Below, piece by piece: positions 47,267 to 57,262 of a DNA stretch of 64,000 nucleotides. The position numbers and the translations under genes are program-made. A model generated the notes under the pieces. The model was given only the letters and a program-made list of their open reading frames with translations, searched no databases and had not been told where the DNA came from. The stretch's first letter is position 1. Each line of letters opens with the position of its first letter. The stretch is taken from NCBI GenBank assembly GCA_036873135.1, contig JAPTYO010000039.1, forward strand, positions 62,001 through 126,000, read 5' to 3'. The DNA comes from Clarkia xantiana subsp. parviflora (Eukaryota; Streptophyta; Magnoliopsida; Myrtales; Onagraceae).

Positions 47267-50200
47267 CTAGTATCCATATCCTGGCAGATCACAAAACCAA
47301 TCATCATCAATTCATAGAATTCCATAAACTCATACTGCTAGCAATTAACATAACAGCTGTTTCAGATTTCAATGAGTTTTTTTTTATGTAATTACCAGAG
47401 TTATCCATTGGGTTGGCTGCAGGTGCTGCTTCAGGCTCCTTGATCTCGACAACAACGCAATCGGACATCAAGAAAGTCTTTGCTACCGAGGCTGCGTGTT
47501 CCAGACAGCACCTCACCACCTTGGTTGGGTCAATGATCCCAGCAGACATAAGATCTTCATACTTGCCTGTAGCAGCATTGTAGCCGAATCTGTGATTGTC
47601 GTTCGATAGGACCTGTCAACAACAAACAAACACAGGTGATGTGAATTGTGATAACCAAAGAAAATTCAAGGTGGAGCTAGGTACAATTAGAAGTTTTAGG
47701 ACTAAACTGAACAAAAAAAAAGTTAATGATGTAATAGAAGAACTAAATTGAACAAAATCAAAAATAAAGGACAAGTCACATGACTTGCGCATACCATTTA
47801 ACGCCCAAAAATAACGGCAAACTAACAGATGAACCAAAAGTCTACAAAGTGCAAATGTACGGCACCAAAAGTACACAAATGTAACATCTTGTACTAAAAA
47901 CCACAATCAGTCAAACGTATAGTACCAGAAGACCCTTTATCCATATAGAGATTGTGAAATACCTTCTCGCTGACAACACTTCCGTTGACTCCAGCATTCT
48001 TGGCGATCAACTTCAGGGGATAACTCAAGGCTCTCCTGACAATCTCTGCTCCAACCTAAAATTCGGAACACTCATAAGCAACTTATGAGGCTAGTTTGGT
48101 TTCCTTCACTAAATATGATTCAATGTCTACCTTTTCTTCATCATTATCGAGTGTAGCCTTGATGGCATCCACTTTCGACGCTAGTCTCAGTAGAGTACAC
48201 CCACCACCAACAACAATACCCTCCTCCACTGCTGCCTGGAAATCAAAACCAGAACTTGTCGGTTTCGTTGGTTTATTCAGTGGAGAATGATTCCAATTCC
48301 TTTATATTATTATAGATAGATGGGAAAAAATCGGTACCTTTGTAGCATTAAGAGCATCTTCCACCCTCAATTTCTTCTCTTTCAGCTCGGTCTCAGTTTG
48401 TGCACCAACCTTCAATAGTCGACGATTAGATAACATTAAGGAGCTCATATGAACAATCCAGTGTCATATTCTTGCTAACACTAAATGGAATGAAATGATT
48501 TACCTGGATAACAGCAACACCACCAGAGAGCTTGGCGATTCTCTCATTGAGTTTCTCCCTCTCGTAATCTTGCTCGGCAGCCTGATTAAAACGCAGTATT
48601 AAATGAACGTCCAGAAGGCATCAAAAGAACATATCACAGCAGTTACACTCCATGTTGCTAATAATTGTTGCATTAGAATGTCTATACATTCATAGAAAAA
48701 GACTCAGAAAAGGAGTAACCTCAATAAGATTTCTGATCTGTGCAACTCTTTTGTTGACAGCTTCCTGAGTGGTGCCATCACCAACAATGGTGGAAGTGTC
48801 CTTGGTAAGCACTACCTTGGAGGCATGACCCAAGACCTCCTTACCAGCTTTGTCAAGGCTAAGACCAACCTCTTCCCTGATAACAGTGCCTGTATTACAG
48901 GTTACAGATGAACCATGAGGAAGTGCAAGAGGATGAATAATAACATCATAAATGTTTCTAATTAACAAAAGGGTTAATAACTAAAAAACTGTCCAAGTTA
49001 ACCCTATGTTAAAAGTAGGTGTTTAAAATTTGAAATGTTAAAATGGACTGTCTCAAGTTTCATTATTATTGAAATTTAGTGTCTCTATGCTTCTTTTCAT
49101 CTCCTTTCAATCATTTCCATCAATCCACTCACCTACTCATAATCCTTCACTAGTCAAATTTCACCCAAAAGTTGAACATCCAAAAGAAAATATTTCTAAC
49201 AAAGTGGTGTGAAGCGATTTCCAACAACAACGGAGCGGGATTTACTTGCACGGATGTGGCCAACTTTTTAAGTGATGAGAAGGGTGTATGGAAGCTTGAA
49301 TTTGACAGCCAGTTTCGTCGGAATTAACTTCTCTAAAGTCACACCGAGACACCACATTTTAACAAAATTGAAATCTTAACACTGCAGTTTAACATTTGAA
49401 ACATCAGACAACTACTTTTAACATAGGGTAAACTTGGACAGTTTTTTATTATTAACCATTAACAAAATCAGCATTGATCATCAGAAGAAATACCTCCTGT
49501 CAAAATAGCAATGTCATCAAGGTATTGGCTCTTGCGTTCTCCAAATCCAGGAGCTTTAAGAGCAGCAATCTTCAACGATCCTCTAAGCTTGTTAACAACA
49601 AGAGTAGCCAAAGCTTCTTGCTCGATGTCCTCTGCGATTATCACAACTGGGTATCCACCTCGAATGGCATCTTCCAAGATGTTGATAAGATCTCTTGCAT
49701 TTGTGATCTTCTTGTCAACCAAGAGCAACTGTAAAACACAAAACCGATATTAAAATACTGTGATAAGGCGATTCAAGCTTATGTTTGATGAACCCAAATA
49801 ATACCTTGCAGTTGTCAAATTCAACTGACATCTTCTCGCTGTCAGTGACAAAGTAAGGTGAGATGTACCCACGATCGAATTGCATTCCTTCTACCACATA
49901 CAGACTGTTCTCTGCACTTTTTCCTTCTTCAAGGGTTACAACACCCTTTCGACCAACCTTACTCATAGCCTCAGCAATCATGTTGCCGATTTCATAGTTA
50001 TTTCCAGCACTAACTGCAGCAACATCAGCAAGTTCACTGTCTTCCACCTAGATAAGGTCAAGGTACACATTACTCGAACTATATTTATCCACGTAAACAG
50101 GGAATAGATAAGATAACACTAACTAGAACGGATCAGTCTCAAGTTTGTCATTAACTTTTGCTTACCTCCTTGGACATCAATTTCAGCTCAGCCACCAAAG

Positions 50201-51196
50201 CCTTAGCTGTTTTCTCAATACCCCGAGTGATAAGAACGGGGTTCGCCCCAGCAGCGACAACCTAAATTTTCTCAAAGTTGTAAGCAAGAGACAACCAAAT
50301 GATTAAAGACGAATTTTTTTCTATCTAGATGTGCACAAACAACAAACCTTAACACCCTCTGCAATAAGGCCCTGTGCAAGAACAACAGATGTTGTTGTCC
50401 CATCACCAGCCAAGTCATTGGTCTTGGCAGCCGCTTGCCTCACTAATTTGGCACCAATATTCTCAACTGGATCTTCTAGTTCCACCTGAACATCAGAGTA
50501 CAATCAATTCATTTACTTGTCTAGACAAGTGAATCTGTAGTCTTTGTGGGTTTTAATTTGGTAGGGTATTATGAATAAATATTTTTACCGAGCAAAAAAA
50601 AAAAAAGTGAATCTCAAGAAACGTCCACATAAAGTTTACACTTATATATACCAAAAATATCAGAAGAACTATGTTACAACTTACACTAACAAGGTGAAAC
50701 GAGAAATTTACCCACAGCGTATTAAGCAGAAATTTAATGCTTACCTCCTTTGCAACAGTTACACCATCATTAACAATTTTGGGGGAACCATACTTGCTCT
50801 CTAGAACAACATTCCTTCCTTTTGGACCAAGGGTAACTCCTACCAAGTCAGCAAGCTTGTTCACACCATTCTAAAGATGGAAGGAAGATGAATTAGCCAG
50901 TCAGAAGTACAATTCAGCCCTAAGTAAATAAAATTCTGAACATAAAAACTCACTTGCAACTTCCTAATGGCTGATCCATCCTTGTTGAAGTACAAGTCCT
51001 TTGCCATTGCAGATATTTTTAGCTGCTTTGACCTTCGAAGTGTAACACCGCTGTGCCTTGTAGAGAAGGAGCCTGAGGAAATGGAGGAAATAGAAGACAA
51101 CTTGTTCGAAGAGGCTGCCAGCTTCTTGTCCATTTGGCTACTGCTAGGAGCAACCATTGAGCCAACGGACGACATGGCTAAGAAAGTCGATGCCAT
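47267..51196 (-). CDS. CPN60B: Chloroplast chaperonin 60 subunit beta
   Basis: Folds imported and plastid-made proteins, including Rubisco large subunit, as part of the stromal Cpn60 alpha/beta complex with Cpn20/Cpn10. Thirteen coding exons (51196-50954, 50870-50745, 50485-50348, 50261-50166, 50047-49805, 49728-49494, 48889-48720, 48581-48504, 48409-48338, 48235-48131, 48055-47963, 47612-47396, 47280-47267) give 609 aa. The Ser-rich, Arg-containing N-terminus up to about residue 60 ([15 protein letters not shown]) is a stromal transit peptide. GroEL signatures are intact: [18 protein letters not shown], the ATP-binding [13 protein letters not shown], an apical domain with [17 protein letters not shown], and [14 protein letters not shown] near the second equatorial segment. 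The last coding exon is only 14 nt and encodes the final GYGY-like end and stop. A leader intron and a heat-shock element lie upstream. Introns 6 and 11 carry MITEs, and intron 2 a LINE tail. Confidence 0.97.
47660..47942. mobile_element. Partial long-TIR MITE in CPN60B intron 11
   Basis: Contains AAAAGTCTACAAA, CACCAAAAGTACAC and the end AGAAGACCCTTTATCC, matching the right arm of the subfamily at 2970. The left arm is absent or highly diverged. Confidence 0.55.
48971..49458. mobile_element. Long-TIR Mutator-like MITE in CPN60B intron 6
   Basis: The ends GGGTTAATAACTAAAAAACTG and CAGTTTTTTATTATTAACCA are inverted. Exact 9-bp target duplications TTAACAAAA flank it (48962-48970 and 49459-49467). 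No coding capacity. It is the clearest proof of the 9-bp rule for this family. Confidence 0.9.
50527..50613 (+). mobile_element. 5'-truncated LINE tail in CPN60B intron 2
   Basis: A 67-bp insert ending TTTTTACCGAGC plus about A12 is bracketed by exact 10-bp repeats AAGTGAATCT (50527-50536 and 50604-50613). It shows the longer form of the LINE tail whose last bases appear in the ultra-short scars. Confidence 0.75.
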
Positions 51197-51209
51197 TTAC
51201 TCTTTTCAA

Positions 51210-51863
51210 CTGTGAATGTGCAGAAATATTTGAATCCATCAACAATTGAAGAAGAGACAACTTGTTAACAGAGGTCTGTCTGTTAAATACTTTGCAGAAA
51301 AATGAAGGAAGAAAAAACAATATTTTCAAAGATTCCAAATTTGGCACCAAAAAAAAAAATTCTAGAGCTTCTACATTTCAGTTCTTATGGACCGAAAACT
51401 TTCACCAGTTGAATCACTAAGTGGGACGTTAAAATTACAGTGGCCTTTAGAGTTCATTTGTACAAAATGAAGATAGACCAATTCATATATCTCAGACAAT
51501 AGCAGAATACAAATTATGTCAATCTCAAGCTCAAACTTTGATTCATACATTCTTCCAGGTTGTTGTAGTTATAATGAATTGAGCATCTCCGACCAACAAT
51601 TTACCATCTAAACACGGGCAACATTCACCTATTCGAGTCAAATTCTCTATTATCTTCCATTTTGCAGAAGCATTCTTGATTCCACTCAATTTCACAATCA
51701 CATTAGGCGCCAGCAGCGAATAAATGGTGTCAAATTGACAAAAAAATAAAAGCAAGGGAGCTCTAAGACTCATGCAACACAAATCAGTGCTACAAGTAAT
51801 GGACGGCATTACCAGACACGCTAAGCTCGACAGATATGGAGACGCCGGCACCGTGAAAGTTAC
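51210..51863 (-). other. Probable CPN60B leader intron
   Basis: A donor CCTCAG|GTAACT (51863) and an acceptor CATTCACAG|TTGAAAAG (51210) place an intron 13 nt upstream of the ATG. The interior has no coding match. Leader introns are common in highly expressed plant genes. Confidence 0.65.
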
Positions 51864-52060
51864 CTGAGGACAGCGGAGACGGCGGGATTGGATAAGATAG
51901 CTGTGACGAGGAGAAGGATACAGGAGGTTTATCTTCTTCTGCACAAAGTGTAGGGAGGTTTAGGTTTTTATTAGGTGGGTGGAAAATACGAAGCTCGTCT
52001 TGAAGCTTCTGCTGAATCTCAGCCGTTGGATCAAGATACCCCGCCGTTTTAGACTTGTAG
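51864..52060 (-). promoter_or_regulatory. CPN60B leader exon and core promoter
   Basis: A non-coding leader exon ends at 51864. About 100 bp upstream of that donor there is a TATA-like TAATAAAAA (complement at 51966-51974). The transcription start is not determined. Confidence 0.4.
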
Positions 52061-52082
52061 TTGTTTGCTTCAGCCTCGCTCG

Positions 52083-52095
52083 GAACATTCTAGAA
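52083..52095. promoter_or_regulatory. Perfect heat-shock element upstream of CPN60B
   Basis: GAACATTCTAGAA fits the GAAnnTTCnnGAA consensus with all three units perfect. It lies about 110 bp upstream of the TATA-like box of a chaperonin gene, so heat-shock factor control is a reasonable inference. Confidence 0.65.
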
Positions 52096-52099
52096 CGTC

Positions 52100-52549
52100 G
52101 CGAACTACTCAGGATTATTGACTCGATCAAAACTCGAATTTGATTTCAAAAAAATTTGAGCGTCGTGTCGAATTTTTTGGTATGTCATAGCTTGAGCTTG
52201 ATAGTACCCGGCTCGAGTGACTCGCGAGCCTATATGTATTTTGAGTTTGACTTTATAGGTTGAGTCGGGTTTGATTCTTATTTAATAGTAATTAATTATT
52301 ACGTAGGTCAATCGAGTTCGAGTTTATTCTAATCGAGTCGAGTCGAGCTTGATTTGTGTAATCATGAGAAATAATAATTTATTTTAAAGTATAAATGGCT
52401 AACAAGTCGAGCCGAGCTCGATTATGTCGAGCTTGGACTCGAGTGGAGATTGAGTTTCAAAATTAAAGTTCGAGTTTGATAAATAGTAATCGAGTCTAAT
52501 CGAGCTTAACAGATACTCGGCTCGACTCGACTCGTTTACACCCCTACCA
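52100..52549. mobile_element. Decayed GTTTACACCCCTA-type MITE
   Basis: Made of TCGAGC/GAGCTCGA-rich units and ending GACTCGTTTACACCCCTA, a signature of a common plant hAT-like MITE group. The opposite end is not recognisable and no target duplication was found. Confidence 0.5.
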
Positions 52550-52729
52550 CACACCAAATTTAGCTGAGTATGCAAGGACTTTTATGTCTAGCAAGATACT
52601 CACTAAATTGGGTCTTGCTACCTAGGTGAAATTATAGGGTTATGATTATGATTAATGTTATGATATCTAACATTAATTTTTTATTTTACTCAAAAATACA
52701 ACTAGCTATGTGATGAATATAGGTCCATA

Positions 52730-52930
52730 ACTATGTAACAGTGGTGTAGTGGTTCAGCGTCTCATCCCTTAATTAGATATCAATGGTTCAATCCCCGCTA
52801 ATGACCATGAGAATGGAAAATTGTTCATGGTCAGCACTTTACCCCTTACGGGCTGACCCGTGATTAATCTAGGTATAGAGGAAGTATGTTACGGGTGTTG
52901 CCCTCCATCCCGCGGGAAAAAAATAATAAT
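52730..52930 (+). mobile_element. tRNA-derived SINE
   Basis: Head with box A (GTGTAGTGGTTCAGCG) and box B (GGTTCAATCCCCGC) in tRNA-like spacing, an unrelated body, and an A-rich tail. Flanked by a 17-bp target duplication ATGAATATAGGTCCATA / ATGAATCTAGGTCCATA (52713-52729 and 52931-52947, one mismatch). The size of about 200 bp is typical of plant SINEs. It is not a tRNA gene. Confidence 0.85.
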
Positions 52931-52947
52931 ATGAATCTAGGTCCATA

Positions 52948-53464
52948 TAATGAGTGGGCCGGAATCCAAGACCAACAAAGAGTTGGGCCCAAAGAGAAGG
53001 CCAACCAGCCCAAAAATAAAGTCAAGAGACTCGAGACAAGACTATATGTAGAAACACTTATGAAATGTGTAGTGTAAACTGTAAAATTGTAGTTTAGGCA
53101 CCAATTTCCTTTTACTTGTTGATTTCCGACCGATTTCTGGTCAATTACTACTGCTCCATGTTTTTTTTAATAAATATATATATATAGAAATATAGTGGGA
53201 AGTCTTATACCCTCTTAATGATTTTTACTACATAAAATATTAGGTATAAAAAAATTAATAGAATTAAACAATAAAAGAATAACTTAGAGAATGGGCGAAT
53301 TAGTTTATATATATTTTTTCTTTTATTTTTACAATAATAAAGTGTAGGATTGAAGATTGATACACATTAATTAACATTAAACTTAAGAACAAAACGAACG
53401 AAAAATAAAATAAAATTTGTAGTTACTTCAATTATTACAGAACGAAATATGTGATGTCTTTATA
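52948..53464. other. Intergenic spacer without gene
   Basis: AT-rich with only short unsupported open frames. Confidence 0.5.
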
Positions 53465-53616
53465 TTCACTATATATATGGATTCATATATAGTTGGGAAA
53501 GAAAAACAAACAAAAAATATTTTTTAAAAAATGATTTTGTTTCACTATATATATGGATTCATATATAGTTGGGAAAGAAAAACAAACAAAAAATATTTTT
53601 TAAAAAATGATTTTGT
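53465..53616. repeat. 76-bp tandem duplication
   Basis: Two adjacent copies beginning TTCACTATATATATGG (53465 and 53541) appear identical. They lie just upstream of the truncated MYB duplicate. Confidence 0.9.
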
Positions 53617-53748
53617 TTGGATTCGGTAATATATGGAGATATTAAACATATATGTAAGATATTATATATATATATATATATTTTTTTATATATATTGGTT
53701 TATCTAAAAATTACTCCATTATTATTGTTACGTACAACAAATTAAAAA

Positions 53749-53988
53749 ATGATGAGCAATTTAGGGTTTGAGAACTGCATTGCGACTTTACAAGATGACG
53801 AAGTGGATGATTTTGTGAATAGTCTACTCTCACTGGATGATGATGTTGATATTATTATGCATGGTCAACAACAAGATCAAGACCAACGTCACCACAACTC
53901 CGACGACCAGCCACCACCCAACTCCGACATGCCACCACCCTATTCTGGTCGGCCACCACCCTACTTCGACCGGCCACCACCCAATTAG
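53749..53988 (+). pseudogene. Truncated MYB/SANT duplicate fused to a MITE fragment
   Basis: The first 40 or so codons (MSNLGFENCIATLQ, DDEVDDFVNSLLS) match the start of the intact MYB gene 1.1 kb downstream, and the promoter-side sequence is also shared. After about 53880 the frame enters a GC-rich MITE core and encodes a Pro-rich tail (QPPPNSDMPPPYSGRPPP), then stops at 53986-53988. The SANT domain is missing. The product, if made, would be a 79-residue chimera. I call it a pseudogene or possible chimeric gene. Confidence 0.7.
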
Positions 53989-54187
53989 GAGCAATTTTGA
54001 AATTTATTTTTTTATCGGGTCACGTGACAAGCACATGACTAAATTCTATCAATTATAACTTCAAATTTGGACGGAGACATCAAATTTCAACAAGAGTAAA
54101 ACTTCAGACATTTCGTATCAATGTTTTAAACTTTAGAGACCAAAATTCCACATGAGTCAAACTTCAGACAATTTATAGATCTTTTTA
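53884..54187. mobile_element. Truncated long-TIR MITE fused to the MYB duplicate
   Basis: The right half of the GGGTTAA-type element (GGTCACGTGACAAGC, ACTTCAGAC repeats, an end resembling GATCTTTTTAAC) follows CCACCACCC-type core repeats. The left arm is missing, replaced by MYB coding sequence. Confidence 0.65.
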
Positions 54188-54835
54188 ACGGGATTTTCTA
54201 CAATGCTCTTGGAGCACTATACTTTGTTTTTTTTTATTACTAGGATGGACTACATGTGTAAAACTTTAAAAATATAAATATATATATATATATATGGCTC
54301 ACCTTTAGTGCAATAGAAAAAAAAAATCAAAAGCAAGATGCTTGTGGAGCACGATAGAAAGACCCATTTTAATTCTAATTAATAGATGATCTTGAAATAG
54401 TTTGAACCATGATGATGATTAGAGGCGCTTCGAAGTCAAAGGACTTCTTAGGAAGAAAATGAAATCCAAGGACATAATTACAAAAATTGCTAAAAACCGT
54501 AGAAAACAAAACTGAGCAATGAGCACGTGGCAGAAATCTATTGTACCTTCACGAACTACTACCTAACGGGCCGTCACTTTAGCAAACCCAACATTTTTCC
54601 CAAAAACACCCACCTATTAACACCGACAGCAAGCAAAGACTGGAGGGTATTTTCGGAAACCTAAGAAACCTTCCTCACGCTCGCTCCCATATATGTAATA
54701 TGCGGAGATATTAAATATATATGTAAGATATTGTATATATTATATATATTTGATATATACATATATATCTATATTGGATTATCGGTGGTTTATCTACAAA
54801 TTACTCCACTGTCATTTTTAATTACATAGAAAAAT
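54188..54835. other. MYB-gene promoter region
   Basis: Includes a segment (about 54700-54830) homologous to the upstream region of the truncated copy (GGAGATATTAAA then ATATATGTAAGATATT). No other gene is seen. Confidence 0.5.
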
Positions 54836-55405
54836 ATGAGCAACTTAGGGTTTGAGAACTGCATACCGATGTTACAAGAAGACGAAGTGGATGACTTTGT
54901 GAATAGTCTACTCTCACCGGATCATCATGTTCATATTATGCAACAACAACAAGAAGACAAAGAAGAAGAAGCTATAATGGCGGCACACCAAAGGAAGGAA
55001 AACGCAGAAGCATTAAAGAAGATTAGCGATTTCTTGATGGACGACAATTATGACGAACCGCATATTGAAGAGCATCGTGTAATCCAATACATGGCTGAAC
55101 TAGACAAGGAGATTCATCATCAAACGAAGACATCATCGTCATCTGGTTCTTCTTCGTTAGGATCGAAACGGAAGATTCATCATTGGACGAAAGAAGAACA
55201 TCTTGTTTTCCTACGTGGAGTCAAGAAGTGCGAATGGGGCAGTTGGAAAGAGATTTCCGAAACGTTTCTACCGGCAAGAACGCATTATCAACTTGCGAGT
55301 CATGCTCAGAAGTTCAAGATGCATCATGATCAGGAGAGGCCAGCAGCTAAGAAACGGAGGAGTAGTAGTATATACGACATTGTCGATGTTCCCACAAAAC
55401 CCTAA
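54836..55405 (+). CDS. MYB-related (single SANT, SHAQKF-type) protein
   Basis: An intronless 189-aa frame. Residues about 113-165 form one MYB/SANT repeat: HHWTKEEHLVFLRGVKKC, then WGSWKEISE, then the third helix RTHYQLASHAQKFKMHH, a variant of the SHAQKYF signature of plant one-repeat MYB transcription factors. Two of the helix-spacing tryptophans are clear. The N-terminal half is acidic and Gln/Glu-rich (DDFVNSLLS, QQQQEDKEEE), with a Ser-rich linker and a basic KRKIHH before the domain. The C-terminus has a basic AAKKRRSS that may act as a nuclear signal. DNA binding and nuclear location are inferred from the family. The start ATG 54836 is shared with the truncated upstream copy. The stop codon lies inside a telo-box-like repeat. 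Confidence 0.85.
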   Translation: MSNLGFENCIPMLQEDEVDDFVNSLLSPDHHVHIMQQQQEDKEEEAIMAAHQRKENAEALKKISDFLMDDNYDEPHIEEHRVIQYMAELDKEIHHQTKTSSSSGSSSLGSKRKIHHWTKEEHLVFLRGVKKCEWGSWKEISETFLPARTHYQLASHAQKFKMHHDQERPAAKKRRSSSIYDIVDVPTKP

Positions 55406-55436
55406 ACCCTAATATATTTGTACCCTAAACCCTAAA
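55395..55436 (+). repeat. Telomere-like CCCTAAA repeats at the MYB stop codon
   Basis: AAACCCTAAACCCTAA and, after 14 bases, CCCTAAACCCTAAA. The gene's TAA stop is part of the first unit. Confidence 0.75.
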
Positions 55437-56279
55437 GTGTGGATCAAGAACTACGTGCGCACAAAAAAAATTGTATCAAAATCAATTTTAGTTAAACTCG
55501 TATTGCACTAAAAAAGCCCTTAAAACCTAATAATAATAACATTCAAACAAAATTCATGTCGTTTCTTGTAATAAACAACGACAATGTCAAGCGGATTTAT
55601 GATGACATTATCATAGTGATGTCAAGATCTAGGTAACTCAACTCTAAGAATTATTAACATGTAAATATGAAGTACTGATTTAGCATGTTACCCATTAACT
55701 ATCATATCATAGCTAGATTTAAATCTCACTTATTCATATGAATGCACTATAAGAAAATTAGTAATTTGTGACGATATATTTTTTAAGGGCAGTTAACCCT
55801 CATACATTATAAGAGTTTACATTATTTATTAAGTTTTAAAGAAAATTTCTTACAAAACTCAAAATTTTAAAAAAGATTTTTCACACAAGTTTTAGCCTAC
55901 CTCTTTGTTAGGAGTTAATTATTCCCATAAATATGAATGTTGTATTTGTAAGAGATTTTCAACATTCTCGTACAAATAAAGTTATATGTCCATCACAATT
56001 AGATCACTCACAAATTACTAGATTTCTTGTAATGATTGAGAAATATTAATGACTTGCACTTTACCCTCTTGCTAAATAAGTTTCACTCTACCCTCGAGAG
56101 ATACGATGCGAGTGCGGATTAGTTTAGATGTGAAGTAAACATAAGCATTGATTTTTTTTTTCCAAAAAAATAAATAAGAATTTGTACAAAAAAAAAAAGA
56201 AGAAGTTACAATGTCTGCTCTGGACACATCCCGCTATGTAATGTTTGAACTCCCATGCTCACTGTCTGGGTTTTCTCCT
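55437..56279. other. Intergenic spacer without gene
   Basis: AT-rich sequence, no supported feature. Confidence 0.5.
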
Positions 56280-56288
56280 ATTAGAATA

Positions 56289-56798
56289 GGGAAAAGTATG
56301 TAAAATATGCCACATGTTTTAAAAAGATGGTTTTATGGACCAATATGTTTTAAAATGTATAACATGTTTGAAAAAGATGGTTTTATGGACCAATATGTAT
56401 TAAAATGTACAACAAGCTTACAAAAGATGTTGAAATGACATACCGTACACCTGATATCAATAGTTTCATTAAGTGGACACGTGCAGAACACATTTTTATA
56501 TATAAAAATAATAATAATTAAAGTAAGAAATTAATTTATTCATCGGAATGATTATTAATGAGATACTAATAATAATATTTTTTTTAAAAAAAAAACGTGA
56601 TCCGCACGTGTCCACTTAATGAGACTAGCGATAACAAGTGGACATACTTCATTTTACCATCTTTTGTAAGCTTGTTGTACATTTTAAAACATTTTGGTCC
56701 ATAAAACCATCTTTTTCAAACATGTTGTACGTTTTAAAACATATTAATCCATAAAACTATCTTTTTAAAACATGTTGCATGTTTTACATACTTTTCCC
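56289..56798. mobile_element. Mutator-type MITE with about 200-bp TIRs
   Basis: The ends GGGAAAAGTATGTAAAATAT and ATGTTTTACATACTTTTCCC open inverted arms of about 200 bp with repeated GATGGTTTTATGGACCAA units. Exact 9-bp target duplications ATTAGAATA flank it (56280-56288 and 56799-56807). AT-rich centre, no coding. Confidence 0.92.
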
Positions 56799-56807
56799 AT
56801 TAGAATA

Positions 56808-57262
56808 TATATATGGCCTCTCCTAACTCACGGTCTGAGATTTTTTTCAAATAATTTTTTTGAACAATCAACGCATGCACTGACCTTATCAACTTAAAAC
56901 CACCAACAACTTAGTATAGTTAAAAGGATAACCCGTAAAACCCGATTATATTCACATCATCTTATACTTGAGACAGTTTGTGAATAAGGAGTGAGCTAAT
57001 ATTTTAATCAAATCGTTACGATCTTACCCCCAAAGAATTTCGAACCTAAAACTTCGGAACTGAACCATATGAAAGTAAACACTAGAAGTGCGATTTCGAA
57101 AAGAAAAAAAATACATCAGTGGAGCAAAATTGTTGTTTTTATTTCAAGCATTGAAAAAAAGACCTTCTTTCCAAAAGAATCCCAACAAAACCAATTACCT
57201 AATCAAGAACATAATCAAGAACAATAACCATCGCTCAAAAACACCATTCATTCCAAACCATC
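56808..57262. other. Spacer and kinase-gene 3' UTR
   Basis: No gene seen. The sequence next to 57263 is the probable 3' UTR of the kinase gene. Confidence 0.5.

Noticed and set aside
51543..51944. 133-codon minus-strand frame upstream of CPN60B
   Set aside because: It spans the inferred leader exon and leader intron, shows no domain, and is interrupted by good splice signals.
52735..52800. tRNA-like box A/box B sequence
   Set aside because: No acceptor stem or full cloverleaf. The unit has a non-tRNA body, an A-rich tail and 17-bp target duplications, so it is a SINE, not a tRNA gene.
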